Source: Nitrospira sp. (GTDB taxonomy: Bacteria > Nitrospirota > JACRHL01). Taken from it: a stretch of 8,562 nucleotides of DNA. Below the pieces are notes generated by a model. It had not been told where the DNA came from. It searched no databases and was given only the letters and a program-made list of their open reading frames with translations. Location of the stretch: assembly GCA_026994095.1 (NCBI GenBank), contig JALWRU010000070.1:1-8562 (forward strand), written 5' to 3'. Both the position numbers and the translations under genes were made by a program. Within the stretch, counting starts at the first letter, position 1. Every line of letters begins with the position of its first letter. Positions 6,956-8,562 of the stretch are shown here, in pieces.

Positions 6956-8017
6956 ATGTTCGTCGATCAGGCAAAAATATTCACCCAGTCGGGCAATGGC
7001 GGCAACGGTTGCATCAGCTTCCGACGCGAGAAGTTCGTGCCCAAAGGTGGCCCGGATGGCGGCGACGGCGGGCGCGGCGGCGACATTATTATCGAGGCGG
7101 TAACCGGCCCCACCACCTTGCAGGAATTTCGTTACAAACCGCGCCATATTGCCAAAAACGGCGCACCCGGTGGTGGTAACCAGTGTACCGGAAAGTCGGC
7201 GGACAACCTGATTATTCAGGTGCCGGTGGGCACCGCCCTGTGGGACGACGAAACCGGTCAACAGGTGGCCGACCTGACTGAACACGGCCAGCGCTTTGTG
7301 GCAGCCGCCGGGGGCAAGGGCGGCAAGGGCAACATGAACTACGCCACCTCCCGCGTGCAGGCCCCTCGAAAGGCCCAACCCGGAGAGCCCGGATCGTCCT
7401 GCTGGTTACGGCTGGAGCTCAAACTGCTCGCCGACGTGGGGCTGGTGGGCCTTCCCAACGCCGGCAAATCGACCCTCATCTCGCGCATCTCTGCGGCCAA
7501 ACCGAAGATTGCCAGCTACCCCTTCACCACCTTGATCCCCAATTTGGGCGTGGTGCCCTGGGGTGAGTTTCAATCGTTTGTGATGGCGGACATCCCCGGC
7601 CTCATTGAGGGAGCTCACACCGGCAAAGGGCTGGGCGCCCAGTTTTTGCGCCATGTGGAGCGCACCCGCTGTCTGGCCTATCTGGTCGATGTCACCGGCC
7701 TGTCAGATCCGGCACCGGACGCGGCGCTGGAGGTGCTGCTCAATGAGCTGCGCACCCACAACCCGGCCATGGCCGAGCGTCCGTCCCTGGTGGTCGCCAC
7801 CAAAATTGACGCTGCCGATGAGGATTCGCTGGCCGCTGCCAAAGGGTGGGCCGAACGCCAACAGTGGCCGTTCTATACCATTTCATCGGTCACCGGCGAC
7901 GGCCTCAAAAACCTGGTACACGATCTGGGGGCCACTGTGGAGGCAGCCCGTCAGGTACCTGAAAAGGTGGCCGTGGATACCCCTGCCGCCCAAGACCCGG
8001 ACATTTGGGGGGAGTAA
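6956..8017 (+). CDS. obgE: Obg family GTPase, ribosome assembly and stress response
   Basis: Essential GTPase that binds the 50S subunit during its assembly and links ribosome state to stress and cell cycle control. It is 353 residues. The glycine-rich Obg domain (1-158) shows GNGGNGCISFRREKFVPKGG and then PDGGDGGRGGD. The G domain has G1 GLPNAGKST at 165-173, switch I YPFTT at 188-192, G3 DIPGLIEGA at 212-220, a G4 that reads TKID at 282-285 rather than the textbook NKxD, and a G5-like SSVTGDGL at 310-317. Only a short tail follows, ending DPDIWGE. The ATG at 6956 fits the family N-terminus (MFVDQAKIF), although the ribosome-binding site is poor. proB begins on the last base of its stop codon. 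Confidence 0.97.
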   Translation: MFVDQAKIFTQSGNGGNGCISFRREKFVPKGGPDGGDGGRGGDIIIEAVTGPTTLQEFRYKPRHIAKNGAPGGGNQCTGKSADNLIIQVPVGTALWDDETGQQVADLTEHGQRFVAAAGGKGGKGNMNYATSRVQAPRKAQPGEPGSSCWLRLELKLLADVGLVGLPNAGKSTLISRISAAKPKIASYPFTTLIPNLGVVPWGEFQSFVMADIPGLIEGAHTGKGLGAQFLRHVERTRCLAYLVDVTGLSDPAPDAALEVLLNELRTHNPAMAERPSLVVATKIDAADEDSLAAAKGWAERQQWPFYTISSVTGDGLKNLVHDLGATVEAARQVPEKVAVDTPAAQDPDIWGE

Positions 8018-8562
8018 TGGCCGACCGCAAGGCAGTAATGCCCGCCCCCGGACGGGTGGTCATCAAGATTGGATCGGGTGTCATCACCTCCCGCAGTCGT
8101 GGGCTGTTGCCGGACCGGTTTGCGCAGATTGTTACTCAGGTATGCACTGCCATCGACAGCGGCTGGCAGGTCATTCTGGTCTCCAGCGGTGCGGTGGCCA
8201 CCGGCGCAGCGGTGCTGGAGCTGACCCAACTCCACGGCATCCCGGAGCGGCAGGCCGCAGCTGCCGCAGGCCAGAGCCGGCTGGTGTGGCAGTACGAAAA
8301 GCTGTTTCAGGAGACCGGCCACAAGGTGGCACAGGTGCTGCTCACCCAGGACGATGTGGCCAACCGCAAACGTTACCTGAACGCCCGCAATACCTTTGCC
8401 GCCCTGTTGCGGCTGGGGGTGATACCGATCGTCAACGAAAATGACTCGGTGGTGGTGGAAGAGATCCAGTTCGGCGACAACGACACCCTGTCGGGAAAAG
8501 TGGCCCAGGTCGTTGACGCAGATCTGCTGATCATGCTGACCGATGTGGACGGTCTCTATACC
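8017..8562 (+). CDS. proB: Glutamate 5-kinase (partial, C-terminus beyond window)
   Basis: Phosphorylates L-glutamate with ATP, the first and usually feedback-controlled step of proline synthesis in the cytoplasm. 182 codons are present, covering most of the amino-acid kinase domain. Visible are VVIKIGSG at 14-21 with the ATP-site lysine K17, the SSGAVATG loop at 56-63, RYLNARNTF at 119-127, NEND at 140-143, FGDNDTLS at 152-159 and LTDVDGLY at 174-181. The rest of the kinase domain and any PUA domain lie to the right. Two ATG starts are possible: 8017, overlapping the obgE stop by one base, and 8038, which has AAGG 5 nt before it. Both keep all conserved motifs. I give the upstream one because the overlap suggests coupling with obgE. 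Confidence 0.96.
   Translation, partial: MADRKAVMPAPGRVVIKIGSGVITSRSRGLLPDRFAQIVTQVCTAIDSGWQVILVSSGAVATGAAVLELTQLHGIPERQAAAAAGQSRLVWQYEKLFQETGHKVAQVLLTQDDVANRKRYLNARNTFAALLRLGVIPIVNENDSVVVEEIQFGDNDTLSGKVAQVVDADLLIMLTDVDGLYT

Noticed and set aside
6971..7100. Glycine-codon repeats (GGC GGC) at the start of obgE
   Set aside because: These encode the normal glycine-rich Obg fold and are not a DNA repeat element.
6818..7378. A 186-codon minus-strand open frame opposite obgE
   Set aside because: It is antisense to the glycine-rich Obg domain and crosses the rpmA terminator. No conserved motif is visible.
7605..8444. A 279-codon plus-strand frame spanning the obgE-proB junction
   Set aside because: It is an out-of-frame overlap of two certain genes. 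The product is Arg/Pro/Trp-rich, as expected of a shifted frame in GC-rich coding DNA.

Overview
This is an ordinary-looking, well-packed stretch of a bacterial chromosome, moderately GC-rich by eye. It carries housekeeping genes plus one flagellar stator operon. The proteins look proteobacterial. A leftward F1-ATPase operon (atpH-atpA-atpG-atpD) starts with atpH and has no F0 genes (atpB/E/F) in front of it. That arrangement is common in alphaproteobacteria and relatives. The N-terminus of the gamma subunit is also of that flavour. The stator proteins resemble the sodium-type PomA/PomB of marine bacteria, so a motile, possibly marine alphaproteobacterium or early-branching relative (for example a magnetococcus-like lineage) is a reasonable guess. 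The window alone cannot settle this.

Layout. Positions 1-4187, minus strand: atpD (C-terminal end cut by the window edge), atpG, atpA and atpH, transcribed from right to left. Positions 4188-4531: a 344-bp divergent intergenic region. It holds a candidate promoter and leader attenuator for the atp operon, a second strong terminator-like structure pointing left, several inverted repeats, and a candidate flagellar sigma-28 promoter pointing right. Positions 4532-6076, plus strand: motA and motB. Positions 6077-6214: a weak terminator, a near-consensus sigma-70 promoter and a leader for rplU. Positions 6215-6843: rplU and rpmA (ribosomal proteins L21 and L27), closed by a strong intrinsic terminator. 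Positions 6956-8562: obgE (ribosome-associated GTPase) overlapping by one base with proB (glutamate 5-kinase, cut by the right edge).

How the genes work together. The F1 operon makes the catalytic head of ATP synthase. MotAB form the ion-conducting stator that turns the flagellum. L21, L27 and Obg belong to large-subunit assembly, and rplU-rpmA-obgE is a very widely conserved neighbourhood, often followed by proB, the first step of proline synthesis. I found no mobile element, CRISPR array, tRNA or rRNA, and no clearly novel system. The parts most worth a second look are the structured atpH/motA intergenic region, the residue pattern pointing to a sodium-driven stator, and the run of non-ATG start codons in the F1 operon.
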